Shown here piece after piece: positions 24,099 to 31,201 of a stretch of 39,053 nt of DNA. The stretch comes from Carboxylicivirga sp. Lineage in GTDB: Bacteria; Bacteroidota; Bacteroidia; Bacteroidales; Marinilabiliaceae. Location: positions 1-39,053 of the forward strand of contig JAOARW010000082.1 of assembly GCA_025210475.1 (NCBI GenBank), read 5' to 3'. Position 1 is the first letter of the stretch. Each line of letters begins with the position of its first letter. The notes beneath the pieces were generated by a model. The model saw nothing but the letters and a program-made list of their open reading frames with translations. It had not been told where the DNA came from and made no database searches. A program made the translations under genes and the position numbers.

Positions 24099-24725
24099 AT
24101 GGTAAAACAAATTTTCATATTAATGCTTTTCGCTGGCTTGTGTGCTTGCACCAGTTTGGAAACCGATAAAATATCCGATAAACTGGATTACAAACCCAAC
24201 GTTTCGGTACCATTGGGCTATATGGATTTAAAGTATGACAGCCCGGTTGATTTGCCGGTTGATCTGCCAGATCCCATTGAATCGGAACCCATTAGCTGGA
24301 TAGAGCAGGATACCATTATTTTTGACATTGGCGCATCGTCGGCCGATCGTAAATACATCATTTCAATGTTAATGCAGTTCGATATCACCAATCGATACCC
24401 GGCAGAGTTGGATGTTGAAATGTATTTTATCGACGAAAGTGGCAATGATGTTTACATTACGGAAAGCCCCATCAGGATAGAAGCTGCAGAAATAGATGCC
24501 TCGGGTAAAGTAAGCAAGGAAAAAAAATCAATACCATATCCATATAAGATTCCACTGAGCGATGAGCAAATCGATTTACTTAACGAATCAGATCAGTTTA
24601 TCATTAAAGGAAGTGTCAAGAATTTACTAATTACCACGGAAGTATACGATAATTTCGACCAGTATAATATGTATACAGCCATTGGTGCACAGGCTCAAAT
24701 CAAAATAACTGTTAACGATAAATGA
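24099..24725 (+). CDS. Hypothetical lipoprotein upstream of a barrel protein
   Basis: This 208-residue lipoprotein has a signal peptide ending LCAC (Cys17). The mature protein looks all-beta, with a Pro/Asp-rich stretch at about 45-65 (SPVDLPVDLPDPIESEP) and alternating hydrophobic residues after it (VEMYFIDESGNDVYIT). I do not recognise a catalytic motif or a named family. The next gene starts within its stop codon (ATGA overlap), so the two are translationally coupled. The pair probably works together in the outer membrane or its periplasmic face. Confidence 0.75.
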   Translation: MVKQIFILMLFAGLCACTSLETDKISDKLDYKPNVSVPLGYMDLKYDSPVDLPVDLPDPIESEPISWIEQDTIIFDIGASSADRKYIISMLMQFDITNRYPAELDVEMYFIDESGNDVYITESPIRIEAAEIDASGKVSKEKKSIPYPYKIPLSDEQIDLLNESDQFIIKGSVKNLLITTEVYDNFDQYNMYTAIGAQAQIKITVNDK

Positions 24726-26167
24726 GGAAGATCTGTCTACTTATCATCGCTCTGCAACTTGGTTTGAGTATAACTAAAGCGCAACAAAATCTGACTTTAT
24801 TCCTGATGCATGAGGTGCCGCAGGCCAACTTTGTTAATCCGGCTGTCAGTTATAAATGCAAATGGATTGTTGGCTTTCCGGGTTTGGCATCGGTGCATAC
24901 CAATTACAATAACAGTGCTTTGGCCTTAAACGATGCTTTGCGTTACGATGCCAGCACCGACTCTTCTTATTTTAATTTCGATGAGGTGGTGGGGCAACTG
25001 AATAACACCGAAATTGTGGCTTCAACTGTACACTACACCCCCTTGTATGCCGGCTTTTGGATTAAGGATAACTGGCTCACTTTATCGGTCAGTGAAAAAG
25101 TGACTACTTTTAATACCATACCCAAAGAAGCAGCAGAGTTGGCATGGTATGGTAACACACCTTTTGTTGGCCAAACAGCTTCGTTGGATGGCATTCGTGT
25201 CAATGGCTATCATTATCGTGAGTACAGCTTAGGATTGGCGCGCGATGTTTCCGATCGACTCACCCTCGGTGTACATGCAAAATTGCTTTTTGGTAAAGGA
25301 AGTGTTTATACGCCTAAAACCAGGGGAGGATTTCGGACCAACCCCAATAATTTTGGTTTGTTGGTTGATTTAAATACCGATATCTACACGTCTTTTCCCC
25401 TTGTGGTGGAAACCGATGAAGATGGTTACATTGATAATGTTGAATTGCAGGAAGACATCGACTGGATGGCCTATATGATGAATAAGAAGAATCTGGGTGC
25501 CGCCATTGATCTTGGGTTTATTTATCATTACGATGAAAAAACAACTTTCTCAGGAAGTATACTTAACCTGGGAATGATCGGATGGAAAACAGATTTGAAC
25601 ACTTTTACTTCGGATGGTACTTTCGCTTTAAGGGGGATAGATTTGGATAGCGATTGGGACAGTGATGAATACAGGGAGGAACTAACGGATAGTTTACAAA
25701 GGCAATTTTCGCCGGTTCCGGATGCCAATGCTTTTACCACCCGATTAACACCGGAAATGTACCTTGGTGCAACGCACAAATTGACGAATCATCTTAATGC
25801 AGGTGCTGTATTATACAACCGCTTTCAACGCAACAAAGTGATGCCGGCTTTTACCTTGTCGGCCAATACCTACGATTATAAAATACTAAACGCATCACTT
25901 TCTTATACGGCCATTAATGGTGATTATTTTAACATCGGTGCCGGACTGGGGCTTAAGATGGGCGTTTTTCATCTGCATGCGGCTGCTGACAATCTTCTGG
26001 GCTTTATGAAGCTGGAAAACCAACGTAATCTAAACCTTCGGTTTGGGATAAGTATTGTTCCCCGTTGTGGCGAACCCCGTGAGAAAGAAAAGAAATCGAA
26101 GAACGGCATCAGCGCCATGCCTTGCTATTACAGCCCTTATAAAGAAGAAGGAAAACGGAGGAAGTAG
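24722..26167 (+). CDS. Outer-membrane barrel protein, DUF5723/PorP-like
   Basis: This 481-residue protein has a signal peptide cleaved near TKAQQ. Early residues HEVPQANFVNPAV resemble the PQ...NPA start of DUF5723/PorP-SprF-like barrels. Repeated strands with internal glycines and aromatics follow (YSLGLARDVSDRLTLGVHAKLLFGKGS, LGAAIDLGFIYHYDEKTTFSGSI is longer than one strand, MYLGATHKLTNHLNAGAVLY). The barrel seems to end near RFGISIVP (about residue 445), but a basic tail of about 35 residues with two Cys follows. It is coupled to the lipoprotein gene upstream. Its function, perhaps adhesion or secretion related, is not known. Confidence 0.78.
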   Translation: MRKICLLIIALQLGLSITKAQQNLTLFLMHEVPQANFVNPAVSYKCKWIVGFPGLASVHTNYNNSALALNDALRYDASTDSSYFNFDEVVGQLNNTEIVASTVHYTPLYAGFWIKDNWLTLSVSEKVTTFNTIPKEAAELAWYGNTPFVGQTASLDGIRVNGYHYREYSLGLARDVSDRLTLGVHAKLLFGKGSVYTPKTRGGFRTNPNNFGLLVDLNTDIYTSFPLVVETDEDGYIDNVELQEDIDWMAYMMNKKNLGAAIDLGFIYHYDEKTTFSGSILNLGMIGWKTDLNTFTSDGTFALRGIDLDSDWDSDEYREELTDSLQRQFSPVPDANAFTTRLTPEMYLGATHKLTNHLNAGAVLYNRFQRNKVMPAFTLSANTYDYKILNASLSYTAINGDYFNIGAGLGLKMGVFHLHAAADNLLGFMKLENQRNLNLRFGISIVPRCGEPREKEKKSKNGISAMPCYYSPYKEEGKRRK

Positions 26168-26201
26168 AGATGCAGAATAAAAGTCCTCTAAAATTGTGAT
26201 A

Positions 26202-26229
26202 GGCCTTAACTGCTAAGCCGGCTTTTTTC
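26202..26229 (+). terminator. Weak terminator after the barrel gene
   Basis: GGCCTTA pairs with TAAGCC with one bulged base, and GGCTTTTTT follows. It is 35 bp after the stop of the DUF5723-like gene. The stem is short, so this is a weak call. Confidence 0.35.
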
Positions 26230-26339
26230 CATTGCTGCCTTATGGTATCAGAAGTACTGCCGCATTTATAATTGTTAATCAGTAGAAGTATGATTTTTTC
26301 TCAGTATCTGAATGGAATAATGTAACTACATCTATTGAC

Positions 26340-26400
26340 TTTAACCCCGGTAAAAACTATCTTTTAACTACGGTTAAAATAAATTATGACCCGGGTAAAA
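26340..26400. promoter_or_regulatory. Three phased operator-like elements upstream of the HU-like gene
   Basis: Within the 317-bp gap 26168-26484, three related elements start at 26340 (TTTAACCCCGGTAAAA), 26363 (TTTAACTACGGTTAAAA) and 26385 (TATGACCCGGGTAAAA). Their starts are 23 and 22 bp apart, about two helical turns. The middle one is a perfect inverted repeat TTTTAAC-TACG-GTTAAAA at 26362-26379. They lie 85-145 bp before the HU-like start codon. This looks like a multi-site operator or cooperative protein-binding array. The binding protein is unknown. Confidence 0.6.
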
Positions 26401-26484
26401 AAAGTAAAACCTAAGTAGTTTTTTTCATCCATATGCTTAAGAGATTTTAAGAAAGTCTTTAGAATAAATCATCAACATACAGAT

Positions 26485-26871
26485 ATGGCTCTTAAATACA
26501 AGAAAGTAAAGCAAATCGTCAAAGATAAAAGCGGACAAGAGAAAGAAGTATTTTATGCACGATCGTGCAAGCGACAGAAAATTGAGCTTAATGTGGTGGC
26601 CGAGCATATTGCTTCCTATACCACTTTGTCGCGTGGTGAAGTACATGCTGTATTACTGGCATTGGCCGATACCATACCCAATTACTTATTGGACAACCAG
26701 TCTGTTGAATTGGGCGATTTAGGCATTATCAGTTTACATATGAGTAGTCGGTGTGAAGAAAAGGAAGAAGATGTAAGCTGGCGTTCGATAAAAGATTTAA
26801 AAGTTCAGTTCAGGGCGGGTAAACGCTTGAAAAATCGAATTAAACATGCCAGTTTTAAATGGGTGAAGTAA
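26485..26871 (+). CDS. HU-family (HU-HIG-like) DNA-binding protein
   Basis: This 128-residue basic protein has the Bacteroidota HU-HIG arrangement: an N-terminal extension (ALKYKKVKQIVKD, VFYARSC), then a helical part (VVAEHIASYTTLSRGEVHAVLLALADTI is the dimer core), then SVELGDLGIISLHMSSR and a VQFRAGKRLKNRIK C-terminus corresponding to the beta arms and last helix. It should bend or bind DNA. It stands alone, with a three-element operator-like array upstream, which suggests its own regulation. It ends just before a terminator that serves the convergent gene. Confidence 0.88.
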   Translation: MALKYKKVKQIVKDKSGQEKEVFYARSCKRQKIELNVVAEHIASYTTLSRGEVHAVLLALADTIPNYLLDNQSVELGDLGIISLHMSSRCEEKEEDVSWRSIKDLKVQFRAGKRLKNRIKHASFKWVK

Positions 26872-26908
26872 AAAATAAAAAAACCAGTCAGATATTGAAA
26901 TCTGACTG
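26872..26908 (-). terminator. Terminator of the TPR lipoprotein gene
   Basis: CCAGTCAGAT (26883-26892) and ATCTGACTGG (26899-26908) form a perfect 10-bp stem. On the minus strand the hairpin is followed by an extended T-rich tract (complement of 26872-26882). It serves the minus-strand gene ending at 26945 and may also help end the HU-like transcript. Confidence 0.9.
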
Positions 26909-26944
26909 GCGTAATTATCGTGTCTAATTAATCGAACTCCTGAT

Positions 26945-27820
26945 TTACTTTAAAAGCTTTTCTAATTTAGCCGCTTTGTCCTTCTGATCCAGTCTTAGGT
27001 AGGTATTTTTCAGGTAGCGGATATAGGACTTGTTAGAAGGATCCAGTTGGCGCAGTTTGATTAAGGTATCGCGGGCAATACGAAAATCGGCAGAGACCTT
27101 TTTCAAATCACGGCGTAGATAAGCGTAAGTAGTGGCGTTTTTCTTTTTGTTATACTTAGCCATTTCATATTTGTATCGCTCGTCGGCTTTATGATAATAA
27201 TATTTGGCTTTCCATTCTAAAGCCTCAATGTAATCAGGGTTTTCTTTAAGCAGGCTGTTGCAGGTTCTGACTGCCAGGTCTGTTTGTTTGCTGTTGGCAA
27301 GTGCATTCACACAGGCCAGTTGAGCTTCTTTTGATAATTGAATGCTACCCTTGCGTTCAAACAATGTTACAATGGCCGGGTAATTCTCGTTTGAAGCATT
27401 CAGAAAGATTAATCGTTCAATGCGTAACTTTTTCAGCTCGGCTGTTCTGATGCTACTGGAGTATTTATTCCATAAGGCCAATTCTTCATTGGATTTACCA
27501 TCACGCTGAAGCATTTGAGCATATTCGGCCAGTAAATGAATGTTCTGATCATTTTGAAGTAATTGCTCGTATAGAACAATGGCTTCATCAGTCCTGTCGG
27601 TTTGCGTGCAGGCCTGAGCCAGCTTAACGATCATATCATTTTCAATCGCCACATTATTAGCCTTGGCCAGATCGATGTAGTTGGAATAAAGTGTATAGGC
27701 TTTCTCGTAATCGGCACTTTCGAAGGCCGCATCTGCATCGCTTTTTATAACTGGTAGCTTGGCGGTAGGGTTACAGGCCAATAAAAGTGCTGCTGATAGT
27801 ATGATTAATAACTTTTTCAT
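26945..27820 (-). CDS. TPR-type lipoprotein, hypothetical
   Basis: This is a lipoprotein of about 291 residues. A reading from 27931 is open, but the Met at 27820 begins MKKLLIILSAALLLACN, a clear lipobox, so I take that start. The mature part is helical, with TPR-like repeats (AAFESADYEKAYTLYSNYI, DEAIVLYEQLL, TDLAVRTCNSLLKENPDYIEALEWKAKYYY). Such proteins act as scaffolds in the periplasm. No specific family or partner is visible. Downstream on the minus strand is a strong terminator; the rlpA gene upstream may be co-transcribed, although the 145-bp gap leaves room for a promoter. Confidence 0.8.
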   Translation of the reverse strand: MKKLLIILSAALLLACNPTAKLPVIKSDADAAFESADYEKAYTLYSNYIDLAKANNVAIENDMIVKLAQACTQTDRTDEAIVLYEQLLQNDQNIHLLAEYAQMLQRDGKSNEELALWNKYSSSIRTAELKKLRIERLIFLNASNENYPAIVTLFERKGSIQLSKEAQLACVNALANSKQTDLAVRTCNSLLKENPDYIEALEWKAKYYYHKADERYKYEMAKYNKKKNATTYAYLRRDLKKVSADFRIARDTLIKLRQLDPSNKSYIRYLKNTYLRLDQKDKAAKLEKLLK

Positions 27821-27965
27821 TCTGATCGTGTTTTGGTGTTTATGCAGCGAATATACAATCAAATGCTGTGCCTGACAAAAACCAAGTTTCTTAGACATCA
27901 TGAATATCATCTTGTGTCCAATGTCTTTCATCTTTTATCTATACCGAGAAAATTTCGTCCAGATT

Positions 27966-28415
27966 TTATAGAACATGTAGCCGGACCTGTAACTTAAATA
28001 CTGGCACATTAAGTATTGGAGGCAATGGTTTTAAAGGTGTCATAAGAGAGTCCGGAACCAGGGGATCACGAGCCATGATAATGAAAACATTGGTAATGCC
28101 ATCGGCAATAAAACCCAATTGGCGGGCAGCTTTCTGGCTTAGGTCAATGATTCGGCCTTTAATAAACGGGCCACGATCGTTAATGGTCACAATTACAGAT
28201 TTGTTATTACTCAGGTTGGTGACTTTAACCCTTGTGCCGAATGGCAATGTACGGTGTGCTGCCGTTAACTTTTTGTTACTGAAAATGGCACCACTTGCAG
28301 TTCTTCGTCCTTCAAATTTATTGGCATAATAGGATGCTTTACCCTTTTGGAAAAACTCCTGTCCATTTGTATAAATGGTAAGCATCAATAATATGACGAG
28401 CAAGGGAAAGCGCAT
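27966..28415 (-). CDS. rlpA: RlpA-like double-psi beta-barrel protein
   Basis: This is an exported protein of about 149 residues. The Met at 28415 starts a signal peptide (MRFPLLVILLMLTIYTNGQ), preferred over the longer reading from 28457, which would overlap the upstream gene. The DPBB domain has the family blocks KASYYANKFEGRRTASG, LTAAHRTLPFGTRVKVTNL, VTINDRGPF and RIIDLSQKAARQLG. RlpA proteins are associated with peptidoglycan, often as septal lytic transglycosylases. This one lacks the C-terminal SPOR domain of the classical protein. It follows the DUF502 gene by 10 bp, so the two are an operon. Confidence 0.92.
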   Translation of the reverse strand: MRFPLLVILLMLTIYTNGQEFFQKGKASYYANKFEGRRTASGAIFSNKKLTAAHRTLPFGTRVKVTNLSNNKSVIVTINDRGPFIKGRIIDLSQKAARQLGFIADGITNVFIIMARDPLVPDSLMTPLKPLPPILNVPVFKLQVRLHVL

Positions 28416-28425
28416 TTCATGAGGT

Positions 28426-29007
28426 TTATTTAACTTTTGTGACGCCACCTGATACAATAAATTTCATCACATCAGCAGGATGGGCATCAATCGGTTTTAC
28501 ATGCTGAACGGGCACAACGTATAGTTCACCCAATATTCCATATGAGCTGGGAAGGTAAACGGCTATTTTATCTTTAATGCCCAATTCGTTTAAATCTGAG
28601 GCGGTGATAAAACCAAAGCGCTCCAAAATTCCTTCCTTGTCAAGGGTAACCAAAACGGGTTTCTCAAATTTTCGTTCTTTACCAACAAAGGCCGACAATA
28701 GATCTTTAACCGAGCTGTAGATTACCTTTATTAGTGGAGCTTTCTTAAGTCCTTTTTCAAAGCGATTCTCGATGGGGGCCGTTACCAGCTTTTGTCCGAT
28801 AAAACCAATTAGCGTAATAAACAGGAGTATGACCAATAAGCCCAGCCCCGGAAAGTTAAAATCGGAATAGGGCTTGTGCTGAAATATTTCCAAATCGCGT
28901 AACAAGCCATCAAGCCAGATAAATGCAAAAACAATAATGTATATGGTTACTCCCAATGGCACTACATAAAGTAGTCCCTGGAAAAAGTATTTAGCGAGTT
29001 TTTTCAT
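28426..29007 (-). CDS. DUF502 family membrane protein
   Basis: This 193-residue protein has two predicted membrane helices, at about 9-32 (FFQGLLYVVPLGVTIYIIV) and 53-76 (LGLLVILLFITLIGFIGQ), both standard for DUF502. A soluble C-terminal part follows, with the family segments VTAPIENRFEKGLKKAPLI, IYSSVKDLLSAF and VPVQHVKPIDAHPADVMKFI. The function of DUF502 is unknown. It is the first gene of a short operon with rlpA, which hints at an envelope role. Confidence 0.92.
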   Translation of the reverse strand: MKKLAKYFFQGLLYVVPLGVTIYIIVFAFIWLDGLLRDLEIFQHKPYSDFNFPGLGLLVILLFITLIGFIGQKLVTAPIENRFEKGLKKAPLIKVIYSSVKDLLSAFVGKERKFEKPVLVTLDKEGILERFGFITASDLNELGIKDKIAVYLPSSYGILGELYVVPVQHVKPIDAHPADVMKFIVSGGVTKVK

Positions 29008-29115
29008 ACTGTACTAGTTTTTAGACAAAAGAAACAAGACTCAAGATGATTTACAAATTGTGTAGTCTTTGGTTTGGTGTCTTTGAACTGGATTTATTTG
29101 TCTTTCGTCTACTAT

Positions 29116-29466
29116 CTATAAGTTATTTTCTTCCCTTACTTTCTTAGTCAGACTTTTAACAATCAACTCATATGAGTGGTCAATCAGGTCTTTCAGAAAG
29201 TCATCTTTTAGTGAACCATCGGCATATACGGTGTTCCAGTGCTTTTTGTTCATGTGATAACCGGGTTGAATTGCAGGATATTTTTCGCGCAGTTCAATGG
29301 CTCGCTCCGGGTCGCATTTCAGATTCATGCTAAACTCTTTATCTAAACCTGTAAGTGCAAACATTTTGCCGGCCACTTTAAATACAAGAGTTACTTCGTC
29401 AAATGGAAATTCTTCTGTTACAGCTGGTTTGGCAATGCAATATTCTCTGAATTCTTCAATGTTCAT
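29116..29466 (-). CDS. MmcQ/YjbR family protein
   Basis: This 116-residue cytoplasmic protein opens with MNIEEFREYCIAKPAVTEEFPF and continues with VFKVAGKMFALTGL, NLKCDPERAIELREKYPAI and PGYHMNKKHWNTV. These are the conserved blocks of the YjbR fold, which has a CyaY-like structure and a suspected DNA-binding role. The length is full for the family. It is monocistronic as far as can be seen, with a repeat-rich gap upstream. Confidence 0.92.
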   Translation of the reverse strand: MNIEEFREYCIAKPAVTEEFPFDEVTLVFKVAGKMFALTGLDKEFSMNLKCDPERAIELREKYPAIQPGYHMNKKHWNTVYADGSLKDDFLKDLIDHSYELIVKSLTKKVREENNL

Positions 29467-29526
29467 ATGGTAGTGGAATTGTGAGTTGGTAAGATAGTGA
29501 ATTAGTGTAGAAGTGAATTAGGCAAG

Positions 29527-29601
29527 AGGCAGAAGTTTACTACTTAAGTATGTTGAGATACATGAAAACACCTTCTGCCTTCTGTCTGTGAGCTTCTGCC
29601 T
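29527..29601. repeat. Inverted AGGCAGAAG repeat with TAGTGAATTAG-like words
   Basis: AGGCAGAAG (29527-29535) is inverted as CTTCTGCCT (29572-29580), and CTTCTGCCTT recurs at 29593-29602. Just upstream, 29470-29520 is rich in GTGAATTAGTG-like words. The block lies between the YraN and YjbR genes and may act as a terminator or be a dispersed intergenic repeat. Confidence 0.5.
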
Positions 29602-29963
29602 TATAAGCTTGGATGAAAAGCTTCATCAACATGTTCAATGTCCCATTCATCACCATTGGGAATTAAGGTGACGACATCAAAGCGCACTTCGTTTTCAATA
29701 TCCATTTCGTTTATATATGCTTCGGTGGCTTCCACAATAAAACGAATTTTATTCTTGGTAATGGCTTCTTTGGGATTTTCCCAGCCATCGGTAGTTCGGG
29801 TTTTTACTTCTATCACCACCAGGTAATCCTCGTGCATGGCAATCAGGTCAAGCTCTTTGTGGTTGTATTGCCAGTTACGTTCCAATATTTCAAAGCCCTT
29901 CTTCTCCAGGTAATCAGCCGCAATGGATTCGCCTGTTCGGCCCAATTCATTGTGTTGTGCCAT
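29601..29963 (-). CDS. yraN: YraN family protein (UPF0102, endonuclease-like)
   Basis: This 120-residue protein belongs to UPF0102/YraN, a restriction-endonuclease-like fold. It shows the core: GRTGESIAADYLEKKGFEIL, then ELDLIAMHEDYLVVIEVKTR, in which Asp, Glu and Lys form the PD-(D/E)xK-type site, and a later IRFIVEATEAYI helix. It starts 2 bp downstream of the ldcA-like stop, so the two genes are an operon. The cellular role of YraN is not established; DNA repair or recombination is suspected. Confidence 0.93.
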   Translation of the reverse strand: MAQHNELGRTGESIAADYLEKKGFEILERNWQYNHKELDLIAMHEDYLVVIEVKTRTTDGWENPKEAITKNKIRFIVEATEAYINEMDIENEVRFDVVTLIPNGDEWDIEHVDEAFHPSL

Positions 29964-29965
29964 GT

Positions 29966-30868
29966 TTAAAAGTTTAATTGTGCAGAGCAGTTTTCTACCT
30001 TGAGCGATACTCGCTTGCCAAATACCAGTGGCAGATTTAAATGACCATGCCCAGCCGCGAAACCAAACAAAACCGGGTAGTCATATTCTGAAACGGCTTC
30101 TTTAATGATTTCTGCAACAGTCTGCCCATAAGGATCATCATTATCTTTCATCTCGGTAAAATCACCCACAACAATGCCGCTTAGCTCCTTTAAGAATCCA
30201 CTTAGTTTTAGGTTTTGCATCATGCGGTCAAGGTGATAAAGGTATTCGCCTACGTCTTCGATAAATAAAATTTTACCATGTGGATTGGGATCAAGGTCTG
30301 TTGCCCGCAAGGCATATATAAGCGACAGATTACCACCAATTAAAATACCTTCGGCTTCACCACATCGATTCAGGGGGTGAGGTTTTGTTTTGTACTTGGG
30401 TAACTCACCATGAAGAATACTGAATAGATGTTCCATGTCCTCGTCTTCCTCGGCTTTATCGGGAAAGTTTTTAGGCATTGGGCCATGAATGGAGGCTATG
30501 CCAACTTTATTCTGCAAGGCTGCATGCAAAACAGTAATGTCGCTATAACCCACAATCCATTTAGGATATTCGAGGTAATGTGTAAAATCAATTTGGTCGA
30601 TAATGCGAATGGTACCATAGCCACCACGCGCACAAAAAATGGCATCAATATCTTTGCTGTTGAGCATGTGCTGCAAATCGGCTGCCCTGTGTTGGTCGTT
30701 GCCGGCATATTGATGAAAGGTGTTACATACATTATCACCAATTACCACCTTGTAGCCACGTTTGTGTAAAAACTTCTCGGCAAAATGAATGGTTTCGGCA
30801 TCTATTTTGCCGGCCGGAGCAACAATGCCAATGGTTGAACCTTTTTCGAGTGACTTTGGGAATATCAT
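29966..30868 (-). CDS. LD-carboxypeptidase, peptidase family S66
   Basis: This 300-residue cytoplasmic enzyme trims the D-Ala from tetrapeptides of recycled murein. The start MIFPKSLEKGSTIGIVAPAG is standard. FCARGGYGTIRI (about 78-89) and the nucleophile motif GYSD (Ser109) lead the N-terminal domain. GILIGGNLSLIYALRATD and ILFIEDVGEYLYHLDRMM carry the family's Glu-containing block, and FGFAAGHGH near residue 275 carries the catalytic His. All three catalytic elements are present. It is followed directly by yraN and faces metG divergently across a 333-bp gap. Confidence 0.93.
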   Translation of the reverse strand: MIFPKSLEKGSTIGIVAPAGKIDAETIHFAEKFLHKRGYKVVIGDNVCNTFHQYAGNDQHRAADLQHMLNSKDIDAIFCARGGYGTIRIIDQIDFTHYLEYPKWIVGYSDITVLHAALQNKVGIASIHGPMPKNFPDKAEEDEDMEHLFSILHGELPKYKTKPHPLNRCGEAEGILIGGNLSLIYALRATDLDPNPHGKILFIEDVGEYLYHLDRMMQNLKLSGFLKELSGIVVGDFTEMKDNDDPYGQTVAEIIKEAVSEYDYPVLFGFAAGHGHLNLPLVFGKRVSLKVENCSAQLNF

Positions 30869-30928
30869 GGTTTTAGTTTCTTAGTTAGTAGCCAGAAGGC
30901 AGTAGTGATTTACATGAATCATAAAATA

Positions 30929-30992
30929 AACACAGAGGCTTGGAGGCGCAGAGTAAACACAAAAGAACTTTGTGTCTCCGTGTCTTTGTGTT
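30929..30992. repeat. Inverted pair of the CAGAGACACGGAG dispersed repeat, upstream of metG
   Basis: A 26-base element at 30929-30954 is imperfectly inverted at 30967-30992 (about 18 of 25 positions match). The same element recurs as a pair after metG. The rest of the gap 30869-31201 is otherwise plain, apart from a metG promoter at its far end. Confidence 0.65.
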
Positions 30993-31132
30993 GAAAACTT
31001 TATGCTATTACAATAATACGGATACAATAGTATAGACGCAAAAACAAGGGGATTTTTTTCTTTGTACGCTTGATATTCAAATTTGTACGAAATAAACTAC
31101 TGACTACTGACTAAAATACTAGCCGACTATTG

Positions 31133-31140
31133 TATCTTTG
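31133..31140 (+). promoter_or_regulatory. -7 box of metG
   Basis: TATCTTTG is an exact match to the Bacteroidota TAnnTTTG box, 62 bp before the metG start codon. No clear TTTG at the -33 spacing was found. Confidence 0.55.
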
Positions 31141-31201
31141 CGCAATTAAAATAACCATAGAGTATCAGGTTCTTATCGAACCATAAAATAATTCAAGCAG
31201 A

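Noticed and set aside
30428..30769. 113-residue open frame antisense to the LD-carboxypeptidase gene
   Set aside because: Inside a complete, motif-supported gene.
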